Of a DNA stretch of 64,000 nt, positions 43,777 to 53,090 are shown in pieces. The stretch comes from Candidatus Chloroploca sp. Khr17 (GTDB lineage: Bacteria; Chloroflexota; Chloroflexia; Chloroflexales; Chloroflexaceae), in contig NZ_RYFF01000001.1 in assembly GCF_004138165.1 (NCBI RefSeq), forward strand, positions 62,001 to 126,000. Direction: 5' to 3'. A program made the position numbers and the translations under genes. Numbering within the stretch: position 1 is the first letter of the stretch; the number at the start of each line of letters is the position of its first letter. Below the pieces are notes generated by a model. It ran no database searches. It saw nothing but the letters and a program-made list of their open reading frames with translations, and was not told the DNA's origin.

Positions 43777-44115
43777 CTACCAGCGCGAGCCGCCACCAAC
43801 CTGACGCTCAGCAAGGCTTTCAAGCGAAGCTTTAAAGGTCACCGTGCCAAGGGTGATCAGGCTTCCTTCTTCGATGCGTTGCTGAGACGTGACCGGTTCG
43901 CCATTGACAAAGACGGTTGCCCGAGGATCAAGCGGCACAATAAACCAGCGATCAAGGATTGTCCGTAACTCGGCATGAAGGGGCAAAATGAGGCGATCCA
44001 GCAAGATCATGCCACATCCCGGGGTAGAGCCGATAATGGTACTACGACCAGTTACAACGGTTGTTTCACCAACACGTGAGCCTGAAACACCAAGCAATGC
44101 GAGTGCGCGTGCCAT
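43777..44115 (-). CDS. FHA domain protein
   Basis: This 112-residue protein is essentially one FHA domain: VTGRSTIIGSTPGCGMIL, LPLHAEL (the Ser/His motif is replaced by Leu/Pro-His), and FVNGEPV with LITLGTVTF near the end. FHA modules bind phosphothreonine peptides made by Ser/Thr kinases; here the GR-S-H core is mostly kept. There are no other domains, so it would act as an adaptor. It has its own promoter (44166-44194) divergent from the tRNA. No kinase gene is nearby. Confidence 0.75.
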   Translation of the reverse strand: MARALALLGVSGSRVGETTVVTGRSTIIGSTPGCGMILLDRLILPLHAELRTILDRWFIVPLDPRATVFVNGEPVTSQQRIEEGSLITLGTVTFKASLESLAERQVGGGSRW

Positions 44116-44165
44116 GTGACTCTACTTTCTACCAGAGGGAAAATTTTTGTTGTGGATCTTTAACT

Positions 44166-44194
44166 ACTATAGTACTGGCGTGTGCCGATGTCAA
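44166..44194 (-). promoter_or_regulatory. Promoter of the FHA gene
   Basis: On the minus strand, TTGACA (44189-44194), 17 bp and TATAGT (44166-44171) match the consensus closely. The leader is about 45 nt. Confidence 0.75.
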
Positions 44195-44210
44195 GAAGGA
44201 ATGAACTTTG

Positions 44211-44239
44211 TTGACGCTTATTGGTGCGCATGGTACAAT
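44211..44239 (+). promoter_or_regulatory. Promoter of the tRNA gene
   Basis: TTGACG (44211-44216), 17 bp and TACAAT (44234-44239) lie 11 bp before the first tRNA base. It is divergent from the FHA promoter, with 16 bp between the two -35 hexamers. Confidence 0.75.
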
Positions 44240-44250
44240 GTCCAGCGCTG

Positions 44251-44325
44251 GTCGGGGTAGCTCAGCGGTAGAGCAAACGGCTCATAATCGTTAGGTCGCG
44301 GGTTCAAATCCCGCCCCCGACACCA
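44251..44325 (+). tRNA. tRNA with CAU anticodon (elongator Met, or Ile2)
   Basis: The sequence folds as a complete cloverleaf: acceptor GTCGGGG/CCCCGAC, D arm GCTC/GAGC, anticodon arm AACGG/TCGTT with CAT at 44283-44285, a T arm GCGGG/CCCGC and discriminator A. The 3' CCA is encoded (44323-44325). The first pair is G:C, so it is not the initiator. CAU can be elongator Met or, after lysidine modification, Ile for AUA. TilS is encoded next door, so the second is possible. Confidence 0.93.
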
Positions 44326-44330
44326 CCAAG

Positions 44331-44362
44331 ACGATGGAACGTACCTACGTTCCATCGTTTTC
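44331..44362 (+). terminator. Intrinsic terminator of the tRNA gene
   Basis: ACGATGGAACGTA and TACGTTCCATCGT form a perfect 13-bp stem around CC, followed by TTTTC. This is the only hairpin here with a clear downstream T run. Confidence 0.8.
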
Positions 44363-44385
44363 ATCTTTCGTATGATCACGAAACG

Positions 44386-44480
44386 TGTCATGCTGAGCGC
44401 AGGGCATCATCGCCGTTCTTGTGGCACACCAGAGACCCTTCGCTCCGCCTTCGGCTCCGCTCAGGGTGGCATGGGGATGC
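44386..44480. repeat. Dispersed TGTCATGCTGA-type repeat, copy 2
   Basis: TGTCATGCTGAGCGCAG (44386-44402) and CGCTCAGGGTGGCATGGGGA (44459-44478) are the inverted ends; the first 17 bp match copy 1 at 150-166 with one difference. It lies just before tilS. Confidence 0.6.
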
Positions 44481-44511
44481 TGCGCTCGGCCTATTTCCTA
44501 TCTCCTAGCCT

Positions 44512-45972
44512 ATGCACGAGGCGCTCCTTTATCATGTACGCACGGTGTTGCGTCGGTACCACCTCGACCATCCTGAGGTTCTGCTGCTCGTCGCGGTGTC
44601 GGGTGGCCCCGATTCGCTGGTCTTATTGCACCTGCTGACCAGGTTGCGAGCCCAGGGCGGCTCGCAGATCCATATTGCCCATCTTGATCACGGGATTCGC
44701 CCCGAAGCTGCAACCGAGGCTCAGTATGTTGCGACGCTTGCCGCAACCTGGGGCGTGCCGGGAACCTTTGCCCGCCGCGATGTGCCAAACCTCGCCAAGG
44801 CCCACGCCGAGGGTTTGCCTGCGGCCGCACGCCGTGCCCGCTATCACTTTCTGGCCTCAACAGCGATGGAGATCGGGGCCGACGCGGTGGTTGTCGCCCA
44901 TCACGCCGATGATCAGGCCGAAACGGTCTTGCTCCACCTCCTCCGTGGGGCCGGTCTCGCCGGGTTGCGCGGCATGCGCGAAGCGGTTCCCTGGGATGCA
45001 TGGGCACCGTCTGAGCGCTCACGTCCCACGCAGGACGGGCCGGTGCTGCTCCGCCCTCTGCTTGCCATTGCTCGTGAACAACTGCTCGCCTATGCTTCCC
45101 TCTGGCAACTCGAACCGGTTGACGATCCGAGTAACCGCGCTGAACGCTATGCCCGTACGCGGATCCGTCAGTTATTGCCGATCCTTGCCAACGAGAATCC
45201 CCAACTCGTCGCCACCCTCGGGCGTACAGCACAGATCCTGGCGGATGATTATGCTTTTATCCAGAGCCAGCTTGATCAGATCTGGCCTAACCTCGCCACG
45301 GTAGGTGACGGATTCGTCGCCTTGCAACGTAAACGCTTGCTTGCCTTGCCTTTGGCCTTGCAACGCCAGGCTCTGCGTCGTGCCGCCGAACAACTCGGGG
45401 TCACTGATCTAAGCCTGGCGCTAATCGAGACGGCGCGTGAGGCAATGTACCACGTCGGACGTCAGTTCCAGCTTGGGCATGCGCTCGTGCTTGAGGTGGA
45501 AGATGCCACCCTGCAACTCAGTCAACCGGGACATCGGCAGATTGCTGATGTTCCCCAATTGAGCAACGATGAAATCCACTTGTCTGTCCCGGGTGCGGTC
45601 GAACTGGGCAATGGATGGTGGTGTTTTGTCCAGGAAGAACCACCACCTGAACCAGATGCGTGGTGGGTCGCCCTGGATGCTGACCGGCTCGCTGGATCGC
45701 TCATCCTGCGCCGTCGGCGCGCCGGCGATCGGTTTCGTCCTATTGGCGGGCCGGGCAGTCGGAAAGTGCAAGATTTTATGGTTGACCGCAAACTGCCGCG
45801 CCGCCTGCGGGATGGCTGGCCTCTCCTCACAACCCCGACAGCGATTGTCTGGCTTGCCGGGCTGCGTGCTGACGAACGCTTTCTTGCCAGCCCAACGACT
45901 CAGCGTACAATATGGGTAGGGCTTGTTTCACAACGGATACGCAGGTTTCCCGGCCAGGGAATGCCGGGATGA
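44512..45972 (+). CDS. tilS: tRNA(Ile)-lysidine synthase
   Basis: This 486-residue protein has the PP-loop VSGGPDSLVLLHLL (29-42) and the HHADDQAETVLLHLLRG block, then the TilS substrate-binding and C-terminal domains (RRRAGDRFRPIGGPGSRKVQDFMVDRK-type region near 405-430). The enzyme puts lysidine on C34 of tRNA-Ile2 so that it reads AUA. A CAU tRNA lies just upstream. It ends with TGA, and the hpt gene begins 13 bp later. tilS-hpt linkage is common in many phyla (often also with ftsH), so this is a conserved cluster. Confidence 0.95.
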   Translation: MHEALLYHVRTVLRRYHLDHPEVLLLVAVSGGPDSLVLLHLLTRLRAQGGSQIHIAHLDHGIRPEAATEAQYVATLAATWGVPGTFARRDVPNLAKAHAEGLPAAARRARYHFLASTAMEIGADAVVVAHHADDQAETVLLHLLRGAGLAGLRGMREAVPWDAWAPSERSRPTQDGPVLLRPLLAIAREQLLAYASLWQLEPVDDPSNRAERYARTRIRQLLPILANENPQLVATLGRTAQILADDYAFIQSQLDQIWPNLATVGDGFVALQRKRLLALPLALQRQALRRAAEQLGVTDLSLALIETAREAMYHVGRQFQLGHALVLEVEDATLQLSQPGHRQIADVPQLSNDEIHLSVPGAVELGNGWWCFVQEEPPPEPDAWWVALDADRLAGSLILRRRRAGDRFRPIGGPGSRKVQDFMVDRKLPRRLRDGWPLLTTPTAIVWLAGLRADERFLASPTTQRTIWVGLVSQRIRRFPGQGMPG

Positions 45973-45985
45973 GAAGAGGAATTCA

Positions 45986-46528
45986 ATGCGCGATGACATT
46001 GCCAGGGTCTTGATTCCATCCGATCAGATCCAGTCACGAGTTCATGAGTTGGGACGGCAGATCACTCAGGATTATGTCGAGTGCGACACCCTCTTGCTGG
46101 TGGGGGTTCTCAAGGGATGTGCGACCTTTATGGTTGATCTGGCACGTTCCATTGACCTGCCCCTGGCGGTAGATTATATTGCCATTGCGAGCTATGGTGC
46201 CAGCACCGAGTCGAGTGGCGTTGTCCGGATGCTCAAGGATCTCGAGACCGATATTGCCGGTCGCCATATCTTGATTGTCGAGGATATTATCGATAGCGGT
46301 CTGACCCTTGCCTATCTGTGTGCCCAGCTTCAGCGGCGGAACCCCGCCAGTCTGCGCATCTGTACCCTGCTCAATAAGCCCGAACGCCGCAAAGCCGAGG
46401 TCAAGGTTGATTACCTGGGCTTTGATATCCCCAATGAGTTTGTGGTTGGCTATGGTCTGGATTATGCTGAACGCTACCGCAACCTCCCTTATATCGGCAT
46501 TCTTCGCCCTGAAATCTACACCGAGTGA
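45986..46528 (+). CDS. hpt: Hypoxanthine phosphoribosyltransferase
   Basis: This 180-residue protein has the PRPP-binding motif ILIVEDIIDSGLT (about 93-105) and the LVGVLKGC and YNLPYIG-type C-terminal loop (RNLPYIG). It salvages hypoxanthine and guanine with PRPP. AGAGGA precedes ATG 45986; the upstream ATG at 45923 overlaps tilS and is rejected. tilS, hpt and ftsH stand in a row, a common order. Confidence 0.95.
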   Translation: MRDDIARVLIPSDQIQSRVHELGRQITQDYVECDTLLLVGVLKGCATFMVDLARSIDLPLAVDYIAIASYGASTESSGVVRMLKDLETDIAGRHILIVEDIIDSGLTLAYLCAQLQRRNPASLRICTLLNKPERRKAEVKVDYLGFDIPNEFVVGYGLDYAERYRNLPYIGILRPEIYTE

Positions 46529-46561
46529 TCTAGATTACAAATATGGTGTGATCTGGTTCCC

Positions 46562-46590
46562 TTGAAGCAGGGGCACCACTCTGTTATACT
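46562..46590 (+). promoter_or_regulatory. Promoter of ftsH
   Basis: TTGAAG (46562-46567), 17 bp and TATACT (46585-46590) would start a transcript with a leader of about 165 nt that holds two hairpins. ftsH therefore probably has its own regulation besides read-through from hpt. Confidence 0.65.
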
Positions 46591-46624
46591 GCACTATACG
46601 TTCACAATGCCTCTGAGTAGGGTA

Positions 46625-46701
46625 TTGGGGCCTGTGGCCCCCAAGAATCGTGCTGTAGCTGGTCAAAACCCCAACTGTGCTGGGGTTTTTGACCAGCTAC
46701 A
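46625..46701 (+). other. Leader hairpins before ftsH
   Basis: TTGGGGCC-TGT-GGCCCCCAA (46625-46643) is followed by a long imperfect hairpin at 46654-46701 whose arms share AGCTGGTCAAAA and differ by one inserted A and one pair; its tip reads CCAAC-TGT-GCTGG. They lie within the ftsH 5' untranslated region. Confidence 0.65.
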
Positions 46702-46761
46702 ACAAGAATCCCGGGCTGGCACGGAAAGAGCACAGAGCTTTTGGAAGGGTAGAAGCAACAT

Positions 46762-48699
46762 ATGGGTGACAATCGCTGGCTGAAAAATAGTTTTGTCTAT
46801 CTGATCATTCTGGTCGCGGCTCTGGCGCTCTTCTTTCAATATTTTGGTGGCTCAACAACCCAGAATAATGAAAAAGGTATCGCCGAAGTCATTACTGATA
46901 TCGAAGCCGGGCGTGTTGCGACAATTCAAGCCCAGGCCGGTGATGAGCAGATCATTGTCCAATATCGTGATGGGAGTGAGTATCGCTCGCGCCTCGAGAC
47001 GGGCGATAGTGTGATGTCGCTGCTGGCAAGCTATGGTATTCCTTTGAATAGCAATGATGGCGGGCCAGTGAGTGTGCAGGTTGCCCCTGCACCAGCATGG
47101 GGTGGCCTGCTGAGCATCTTTACGATCCTGTTGCCAACCCTGCTGCTGATTGGTTTCTTTGTCTTCTTTATGCGCCAGGCGCAGGGTTCGAATAATCAGG
47201 CGATGTCATTTGGCAAGAGCCGCGCACGCATGTTTGCCGGTGATAAGCCAACGGTGACCTTTGCCGATGTCGCCGGGCAGGAAGAGGCGAAACAGGATCT
47301 GACCGAGATTGTCGAGTTCCTGAAGTTTCCTGATAAGTTTGCCGCCCTCGGTGCCCGTATTCCGCGGGGTGTGTTGATGGTTGGCCCTCCTGGGACAGGC
47401 AAGACGCTCTTGTCGCGTGCGGTCGCCGGTGAGGCTGGGGTGCCATTCTTTAGCATCTCTGGTTCTGAGTTTGTCGAGATGTTTGTTGGTGTTGGTGCGT
47501 CGCGTGTGCGTGATCTCTTTGATCAGGCCAAGCGCAATGCGCCGTGTATCGTCTTTATTGATGAGATCGATGCGGTTGGCCGTCAGCGCGGTGCCGGGCT
47601 CGGTGGTTCGCACGATGAGCGCGAGCAGACGCTCAACCAGATCCTGGTCGAGATGGATGGCTTCGATACCAATACCAATGTGATCGTGGTCGCCGCCACC
47701 AACCGGCCCGATGTGCTCGATCCGGCGTTGATCCGGCCCGGTCGTTTCGACCGTCAGGTTGTGCTTGACGCGCCCGATGTCCGTGGCCGCATTGATATCC
47801 TCAAGGTGCATACCAAAGGCAAGCCACTGGCTGATGATATCAACATGGAGATCATTGCTCGGTTGACGCCTGGGTTCTCAGGGGCTGACCTGATGAATGC
47901 GGTCAATGAGGCCGCCATTCTGGCCGCCCGGCGCTCGAAGAAGAAGATCGGGATGTCTGAACTTCAAGACTCGATCGAGCGTGTTGCCCTCGGTGGTCCC
48001 GAGCGCCGTTCACGGGTGATGACTGACCGCAAAAAACTGGTGGTCGCTTACCACGAGTCAGGGCACGCGATTACCGGTGCGGCCATGCCCCGCGCCAATC
48101 GCCTCCAGAAGGTGACGATTATCCCGCGTGGTCGCGCCGGTGGGTACGCCCTCTTCTTGCCCGATGAGGATAACCTGGGCCTACAGAGCCTGGCCTACTT
48201 CAAGGCTGATATGGTTGTGGCAATGGGTGGCCGTGCGGCGGAAGAGATTATCTTTGGGCCAGAAGAGATTACGACTGGTGCGTCGGCTGACCTGGTGAGC
48301 GTGACGCGCACGGCTCGCTCGATGGTCACGCGGTATGGCATGAGTAACAAGCTCGGGCCAATCGTCTTTGGCGAGAAGGAAGAGTTGATCTTCCTCGGTC
48401 GCGAGATTAGCGAGCAGCGCAACTATGGTGATGAGGTTGCCCGCCAGATCGACTCGGAAGTGCATCGCCTGGCGACTGAAGCCTATGAGACGGCCTATCA
48501 GGTTTTGATCAATAACCGTGATGTGCTAGACGATATGGCGAATGCCTTGCTCGAATTCGAGACGGTCGAAGGCGAACAACTCGCTGAGTTGATGAGCCGG
48601 GTCAAGCCGATGGTGATTGATATGACCCGTCAGAATGGCACCCGGCACCAGAATACACCTTCGCTGCCACCACCTGCGTCAGGGACGTTGCCCGCGTAA
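46762..48699 (+). CDS. ftsH: ATP-dependent zinc metalloprotease FtsH
   Basis: This 645-residue protein has two membrane helices (about 10-28 and 117-137) around a small periplasmic domain, an AAA+ domain with Walker A GPPGTGKT (208-215), Walker B FIDEID, and second region of homology [19 protein letters not shown], and the zinc site His431/His435 (HESGH). It extracts and degrades membrane and short-lived proteins. The Gly/Pro-rich tail (about 625-645) is non-conserved. Promoter and hairpin leader precede it; a 28-bp-stem hairpin closes it. Confidence 0.97.
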   Translation: MGDNRWLKNSFVYLIILVAALALFFQYFGGSTTQNNEKGIAEVITDIEAGRVATIQAQAGDEQIIVQYRDGSEYRSRLETGDSVMSLLASYGIPLNSNDGGPVSVQVAPAPAWGGLLSIFTILLPTLLLIGFFVFFMRQAQGSNNQAMSFGKSRARMFAGDKPTVTFADVAGQEEAKQDLTEIVEFLKFPDKFAALGARIPRGVLMVGPPGTGKTLLSRAVAGEAGVPFFSISGSEFVEMFVGVGASRVRDLFDQAKRNAPCIVFIDEIDAVGRQRGAGLGGSHDEREQTLNQILVEMDGFDTNTNVIVVAATNRPDVLDPALIRPGRFDRQVVLDAPDVRGRIDILKVHTKGKPLADDINMEIIARLTPGFSGADLMNAVNEAAILAARRSKKKIGMSELQDSIERVALGGPERRSRVMTDRKKLVVAYHESGHAITGAAMPRANRLQKVTIIPRGRAGGYALFLPDEDNLGLQSLAYFKADMVVAMGGRAAEEIIFGPEEITTGASADLVSVTRTARSMVTRYGMSNKLGPIVFGEKEELIFLGREISEQRNYGDEVARQIDSEVHRLATEAYETAYQVLINNRDVLDDMANALLEFETVEGEQLAELMSRVKPMVIDMTRQNGTRHQNTPSLPPPASGTLPA

Positions 48700-48703
48700 C
48701 GTC

Positions 48704-48763
48704 TCGCAGAAGCACCAACACGAAGGGGGCCACAAGGCCCCCTTCGTGTTGGTGCTTCTGCGA
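48704..48763. terminator. Hairpin, 28-bp stem, 4-nt loop (ACAA)
   Basis: The arms 48704-48731 and 48736-48763 pair perfectly around ACAA. It starts 4 bp after ftsH and stands between convergent genes. Confidence 0.7.
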
Positions 48764-48770
48764 AGTGTGC

Positions 48771-48803
48771 AGGCCTCACAGGTCTTGAAGAGCTGTGAGG
48801 CCT
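48771..48803. repeat. 58-bp element, shortened copy
   Basis: AGGCCTCACAGGTCT and AGCTGTGAGGCCT are the two arms with only five bases between, so the centre has been deleted. Both arms carry the same base change (GACC to GGCC), which keeps pairing. Confidence 0.6.
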
Positions 48804-48821
48804 ACCGGAAAGGAACTGGCC

Positions 48822-50318
48822 TTACTCTGCATTATCAATCTGCGCCCGCTGCAAACTACCACTGTAGTCGACATAGACGCTCTTCCACTCGCTAAACACA
48901 TCAAGCATTGTCGGCCCCGCCTCGCGGTGGCCGTTGCCTGTTGCTTTCACCCCGCCAAAGGGCAGGTGGATCTCGGCGCCAATCGTTGGTGCATTGATAT
49001 AGACAATGCCTGCTTCGAGTTCGTGCATCGCCCGGTAGGCCGCATTGATGTCCCGCGTATAGATCGATGAAGAGAGGCCATACGCGACATCATTTGCGAC
49101 AGCAAGAGCTTCATCAAAGCTCTCAACCTCGATGACGCTCAAGACAGGCCCAAAGATCTCCTCGCGGGCAATGCGCATCGTTGGGCGTACGCCCGTGAAG
49201 ATGGTTGGCTGCACAAACCAACCGCTGGCATACGTACCTTCGGTCAACCGGTGGCCCCCACAGCGCAGCGTGGCCCCCTCAGCCTTGCCCACCTCGATAT
49301 AGCCAAGCACTCGCTCGAGTTGCGCTTCATTGACCAGCGGCCCCATCTCGGTCGCGGGGTGCAGACCGTTGCCAATCTGCAACGCCTGCGCACGGGCCAC
49401 CAGGCGCTCGATCAATGGCTCGGCAACCTTGCGATGGACAATGACGCGGCTAGTCGCTGTACAGCGCTGCCCTGTCGTGCCAAAGGCTGCCCAGACCACG
49501 CCCTGCTCGACCAGATCAAGGTCGGCATCGTCCATCACGATCAGCGGATTTTTGCCCCCCATTTCGAGGCTGACCCGCTTGATCTGCCTGGCACCTAGCT
49601 CGTAGACCAGACGACCCACCTCGGTGCTGCCGGTAAAAGAAAGCACCGGCACATCGGGATGCTCGACCAGCGGCTGACCGGCACTCGGGCCATGGCCGGT
49701 CACAATATTGACGACCCCCGGCGGCAAGCCTGCTTCAACGAGGCACTCGACCAGGTTAAAGGTACTGATTGATGCATCTTCACCGGGTTTGATCACCACC
49801 GTATTGCCACAGACGAGCGCAGGCAGCATCTTCCACGAGGCAATCGCCATCGGAAAATTCCACGGCGTAATCATCCCAATCACACCGATTGGCTGACGGA
49901 TGCTCATCTGGAACTTGTTGGGCAACTCTGACGGCGTCGTGACACCGTGCATCCGGCGGCCCTCACTGCCAGCGTATTGCGCCATACCAATGGCTTCGAC
50001 AATATCGCCGCCCGCCTCAAAGAGCGGCTTGCCCATTTCACGGGTCAAATCGTGGCTATAGCGCTCTTTGCGAGCCAGGAGCAGATCGGCAGCCTTGAGC
50101 AAAATCTCGCCACGGCGAGGTGCCGGCACCTTGCGCCAGGTTGCATACGCCGCCTTGGCCGCAGCAACGGCGGCCTCAATATCATCGGCATTGCTATCTT
50201 GAAAGATGCCTACGAGATCAGTGGTATCTGCCGGATTGCGCCGCTCAAACGTCTTGCCACCCAGACTCGGCACAAACTCACCATTAATAAAATTCATGAA
50301 CAGACGTGTCTCGGACAT
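48822..50318 (-). CDS. NAD(P)-dependent aldehyde dehydrogenase
   Basis: This 498-residue protein has the family signatures [11 protein letters not shown] (catalytic Glu) and the catalytic Cys in GQRCTATSR near 295, plus EIFGPVLSV. Length and the opening [21 protein letters not shown] fit class I ALDH, closest in look to 2,5-dioxovalerate or similar semialdehyde dehydrogenases. GGAG precedes ATG 50318. It is followed upstream (divergent in space) by a hairpin shared with the carboxylase gene. Substrate is unknown; it could also oxidise aldehydes made in 3-hydroxypropionate or fatty-acyl metabolism. Confidence 0.9.
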   Translation of the reverse strand: MSETRLFMNFINGEFVPSLGGKTFERRNPADTTDLVGIFQDSNADDIEAAVAAAKAAYATWRKVPAPRRGEILLKAADLLLARKERYSHDLTREMGKPLFEAGGDIVEAIGMAQYAGSEGRRMHGVTTPSELPNKFQMSIRQPIGVIGMITPWNFPMAIASWKMLPALVCGNTVVIKPGEDASISTFNLVECLVEAGLPPGVVNIVTGHGPSAGQPLVEHPDVPVLSFTGSTEVGRLVYELGARQIKRVSLEMGGKNPLIVMDDADLDLVEQGVVWAAFGTTGQRCTATSRVIVHRKVAEPLIERLVARAQALQIGNGLHPATEMGPLVNEAQLERVLGYIEVGKAEGATLRCGGHRLTEGTYASGWFVQPTIFTGVRPTMRIAREEIFGPVLSVIEVESFDEALAVANDVAYGLSSSIYTRDINAAYRAMHELEAGIVYINAPTIGAEIHLPFGGVKATGNGHREAGPTMLDVFSEWKSVYVDYSGSLQRAQIDNAE

Positions 50319-50399
50319 CCTTGTCTCCTTCTTCTTCAAACGAGCCTGGGTCTATGGTACCATACGGATAAGTACACTTGGTGGGCTTCGAACATCTTT

Positions 50400-50446
50400 G
50401 CCTTGCGCACAAAAAGCCAGCATAGCTGGCTTTTTGTGCGCAAGGC
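50400..50446. terminator. Hairpin, 22-bp stem, 3-nt loop (ATA)
   Basis: The arms 50400-50421 and 50425-50446 pair perfectly around ATA with tip CCAGC-ATA-GCTGG. It lies 14 bp past the carboxylase stop (minus strand). Confidence 0.7.
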
Positions 50447-50459
50447 GGTGTTTGGTATT

Positions 50460-52013
50460 CTAAAGCGGAATATTGCCGTGCTTGCGCGTAGGCATACTCT
50501 GGCGCTTGGTACGTGCGATCTTGAGGGCTTTGATCAGGGCAGGGCGCGTTTCGCGTGGTTCGATGACCGCATCAATATAACCGCGTTCGGCGGCAACATA
50601 CGGGTTGGCAAAACGGCCCTGGTAATCATTGACGAGTTCGGCCAGGCGCTGCTGCGGATCGCGTGCTTCGGCAAGCTCTTTGCGGAAGATAATGCGCACA
50701 GCGGCATCCACGCCCATCACGGCGATCTCGGCAGTCGGCCAGGCAAAGTTGAAGTCGGCGCGGATATGCTTCGAGGCCATCACGTCATAAGCCCCGCCAT
50801 AGGCTTTGCGGGTAATCACGGTCAGTTTGGGCACCGTCGCCTCGCAATAGGCATAGAGCAACTTGGCACCGTGGCGAATAATGCCGCCATACTCTTGCTG
50901 CGTCCCCGGCATAAAACCTGGCACATCGACAAAGGTCAGCAGGGGAATATTGAAGGCGTCGCAGAAGCGCACAAACCGCGCCCCCTTGACTGAACTATCA
51001 ATATCGAGGGTACCTGCCATCTGCATCGGCTGGTTGGCCACAACGCCGACGACATTGCCATCGAGCCGGGCAAAGCCAATCACAAGATTGCGCGCCCAGT
51101 AGGGCTGCACCTCAAAGAAGAAGCCATCGTCAACCACGGCTTCAATCACGCTGACCATATCGTAGGCTTTGCGCGGATTATCAGGAACAACCGTCTGCAA
51201 TGCCTCGTCCATGCGTTCGGGATCATCTTCGGGGGCCTGGTAGGGCGGATCTTCCATATTGTTCGAAGGCAAGAACGAGAAGAGCAACCGCATCTGCTCG
51301 AAGCTATCTTCTTCGCTATCGGTGGCAAAATGGGCCACACCGCTGCGCGAATTGTGGGTCATCGCGCCGCCAAGCTCCTCAAAGCCGACCTCCTCACCCG
51401 TGACCGTTTTGATGACATCGGGGCCAGTAATAAACATCTGGCTGGAACCTTTGACCATCATAATGAAGTCGGTCATAATCGGCGAATAGACCGCCCCACC
51501 GGCACATGGCCCGGCAATAATCGAGAGCTGCGGAATCACCCCGCTACTCAAAACATTGCGGTAGAAGATCTCGGCATAGCCCCCAAGACTCACCACACCC
51601 TCTTGAATGCGTGCGCCGCCCGAGTCGTTGATGCCAATGCATGGCACACCCATACGGAGCGCAAGATCCATCACCTTGCAGATCTTCTCGGCAAAAACCT
51701 CGCCGAGGCTCCCGCCAAAAATCGTAAAATCCTGGGCAAAGACACAGACCGGGCGCCCATCAATGGTGCCATGGCCGGTCACAACACCATCACCAAGCGG
51801 CTTGCGGCGTTCCATCCCAAACGCAGCGGTGCGATGCACAGCAAACGCATCAAGCTCTACAAAAGAACCCGGGTCAAGCAAGAGATCGATGCGCTCACGG
51901 GCCGTCTTTTTGCCGCGCTCATGCTGCTTCTCGATGGCCTGGGGATCACCCGTCTGGGCTTTTTCGCGTCGTCGGCGTAGCTCTTCGATCTTTTCTGCGG
52001 TCGTCTGTGGCAT
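50460..52013 (-). CDS. pccB: Acyl-CoA carboxylase beta (carboxyltransferase) subunit
   Basis: This 517-residue protein belongs to the propionyl-/acetyl-CoA carboxyltransferase family. It opens [15 protein letters not shown] and has [18 protein letters not shown] (about 31-48), GGARIQEGV, the oxyanion-hole [11 protein letters not shown] and the C-terminal [15 protein letters not shown]. It transfers CO2 from biotin to acetyl- or propionyl-CoA. In Chloroflexus such carboxylases drive the 3-hydroxypropionate bi-cycle for CO2 fixation; here that role is inferred. Alternative ATG at 52136 is rejected. Its start codon lies inside the preceding wecG-like gene, giving a 68-bp overlap. No biotin carboxylase gene is nearby. 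Confidence 0.92.
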   Translation of the reverse strand: MPQTTAEKIEELRRRREKAQTGDPQAIEKQHERGKKTARERIDLLLDPGSFVELDAFAVHRTAAFGMERRKPLGDGVVTGHGTIDGRPVCVFAQDFTIFGGSLGEVFAEKICKVMDLALRMGVPCIGINDSGGARIQEGVVSLGGYAEIFYRNVLSSGVIPQLSIIAGPCAGGAVYSPIMTDFIMMVKGSSQMFITGPDVIKTVTGEEVGFEELGGAMTHNSRSGVAHFATDSEEDSFEQMRLLFSFLPSNNMEDPPYQAPEDDPERMDEALQTVVPDNPRKAYDMVSVIEAVVDDGFFFEVQPYWARNLVIGFARLDGNVVGVVANQPMQMAGTLDIDSSVKGARFVRFCDAFNIPLLTFVDVPGFMPGTQQEYGGIIRHGAKLLYAYCEATVPKLTVITRKAYGGAYDVMASKHIRADFNFAWPTAEIAVMGVDAAVRIIFRKELAEARDPQQRLAELVNDYQGRFANPYVAAERGYIDAVIEPRETRPALIKALKIARTKRQSMPTRKHGNIPL

Positions 52014-52788
52014 CAGGATACTCCGTGAACATATGAGGGTTTGCACCCTCCAACCTATAAGCAGTAGACACGACACGCCAGCAAAAATAGGGAACGGCAT
52101 CAATGATACGGCGCCAGCGACGTGGCTGGGAAACAAGACGATAGAGCCATTCTAACCCAAGTTGGCGTACCCATGTGGGCGCAAAAGACACCCGTCCGGC
52201 AAGATAATCAAAGACACCACCGACCCCCACGGCGACGGGAACCTGGAGGATCGGTTGATTACGGGCAATCCAGAGATCCTGTTTGGGGTGACCATAGGCC
52301 ACCAGCAAGATATCAGGGTGAGCGGCGCGGATCACCTGTTGCAAGAAGGGTTCGTGGCGCGGGGCTGGCGAACCCGCTACACAGCCTACAATCATGAGGC
52401 CAGCGTAGGTTGCCTGCAAGACCGCAGCGGCCTCTTCAGCAACCCCGGGCGCCGCGCCAAGCAAAAAGAGCCGATACCCACGTTCAGCGGCGAGTTGGGC
52501 GAGGCGATGGGAGAGCCTGACGCCGGTCACGCGACCGCGCAGGGGCGTCCCAAGATAACGTGCGGCGAGCAAGACCCCTATGCCGTCGGCGGTACAGAGA
52601 TCGGCCTGCGCAAGTACCTCGGCAAAGCGAGGGTTGCGAGCGGCCTCATTGATAAATTCAGGGTTGACCGTACAGATCTGGTGGGCACCTCCGCTTTCAA
52701 GCATCGCGGTAATCCGCGTGACGGCCTCCGCTTCGAGCACATCGTCAATCGTTACGCCAAGGATCTGCACTCGTCGTGGATGCGTCAA
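51946..52788 (-). CDS. WecG/TagA/CpsF family glycosyltransferase (GT26)
   Basis: This 280-residue protein has the WecG/TagA hallmark [11 protein letters not shown] (about 42-52), [14 protein letters not shown], and the C-terminal [30 protein letters not shown]. These enzymes transfer ManNAc or ManNAcA from UDP to lipid-linked acceptors at the cytoplasmic membrane face. The family fold seems to end near residue 244; the last ~36 residues are charged, low in hydrophobics, and overlap the carboxylase start by 68 bp in another frame. Probably used for wall teichoic-like or exopolysaccharide assembly. Confidence 0.88.
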   Translation of the reverse strand: MTHPRRVQILGVTIDDVLEAEAVTRITAMLESGGAHQICTVNPEFINEAARNPRFAEVLAQADLCTADGIGVLLAARYLGTPLRGRVTGVRLSHRLAQLAAERGYRLFLLGAAPGVAEEAAAVLQATYAGLMIVGCVAGSPAPRHEPFLQQVIRAAHPDILLVAYGHPKQDLWIARNQPILQVPVAVGVGGVFDYLAGRVSFAPTWVRQLGLEWLYRLVSQPRRWRRIIDAVPYFCWRVVSTAYRLEGANPHMFTEYPDATDDRRKDRRATPTTRKSPDG

Positions 52789-52841
52789 GACGTTTCTACC
52801 TTCATCTTCATCGGCCCTTTAGCCCCAATACCTTTCAAATA

Positions 52842-52899
52842 AGACCTCACAGGTCTGCTTGTCGGCATTGGGACGCCATCATCAAGACCTATGAGGTCT
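52842..52899. repeat. 58-bp inverted-repeat element, copy 3 (inverted)
   Basis: The 15-bp ends AGACCTCACAGGTCT and AGACCTATGAGGTCT enclose the centre in reverse orientation (GCATTGGGACGCC). Its length is the same as copies 1 and 2. It lies between divergent genes, about 130 bp before the aspS promoter. The remainder of 52789-53090 holds nothing else that I recognise. Confidence 0.8.
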
Positions 52900-53030
52900 C
52901 TTCTCGTCCTTCTTTGAAAAGTATTGCCTCTAGCCCGTGTCTTAGCTGGCGTTTTGACCAATGAAGACACGCCTCTTGATGTCCGCAGGCCCCAGCACCC
53001 TTGCCGGAGGGCGATGACCAACTGGCATAA

Positions 53031-53059
53031 TTATAGCGTATCCTTGCCCGTGTTATAAT
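53031..53059 (+). promoter_or_regulatory. Promoter of aspS
   Basis: TATAAT (53054-53059) is a perfect -10; TTATAG 17 bp upstream is a weak -35. The start codon is about 25 nt after the predicted transcription start. Confidence 0.5.
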
Positions 53060-53090
53060 GAGGATTGTTTCGGTAAAAAGAGGAGAGTCT

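Noticed and set aside
44372-44638. 88-codon plus-strand open frame before tilS
   Set aside because: It covers a dispersed repeat and overlaps tilS in another frame.
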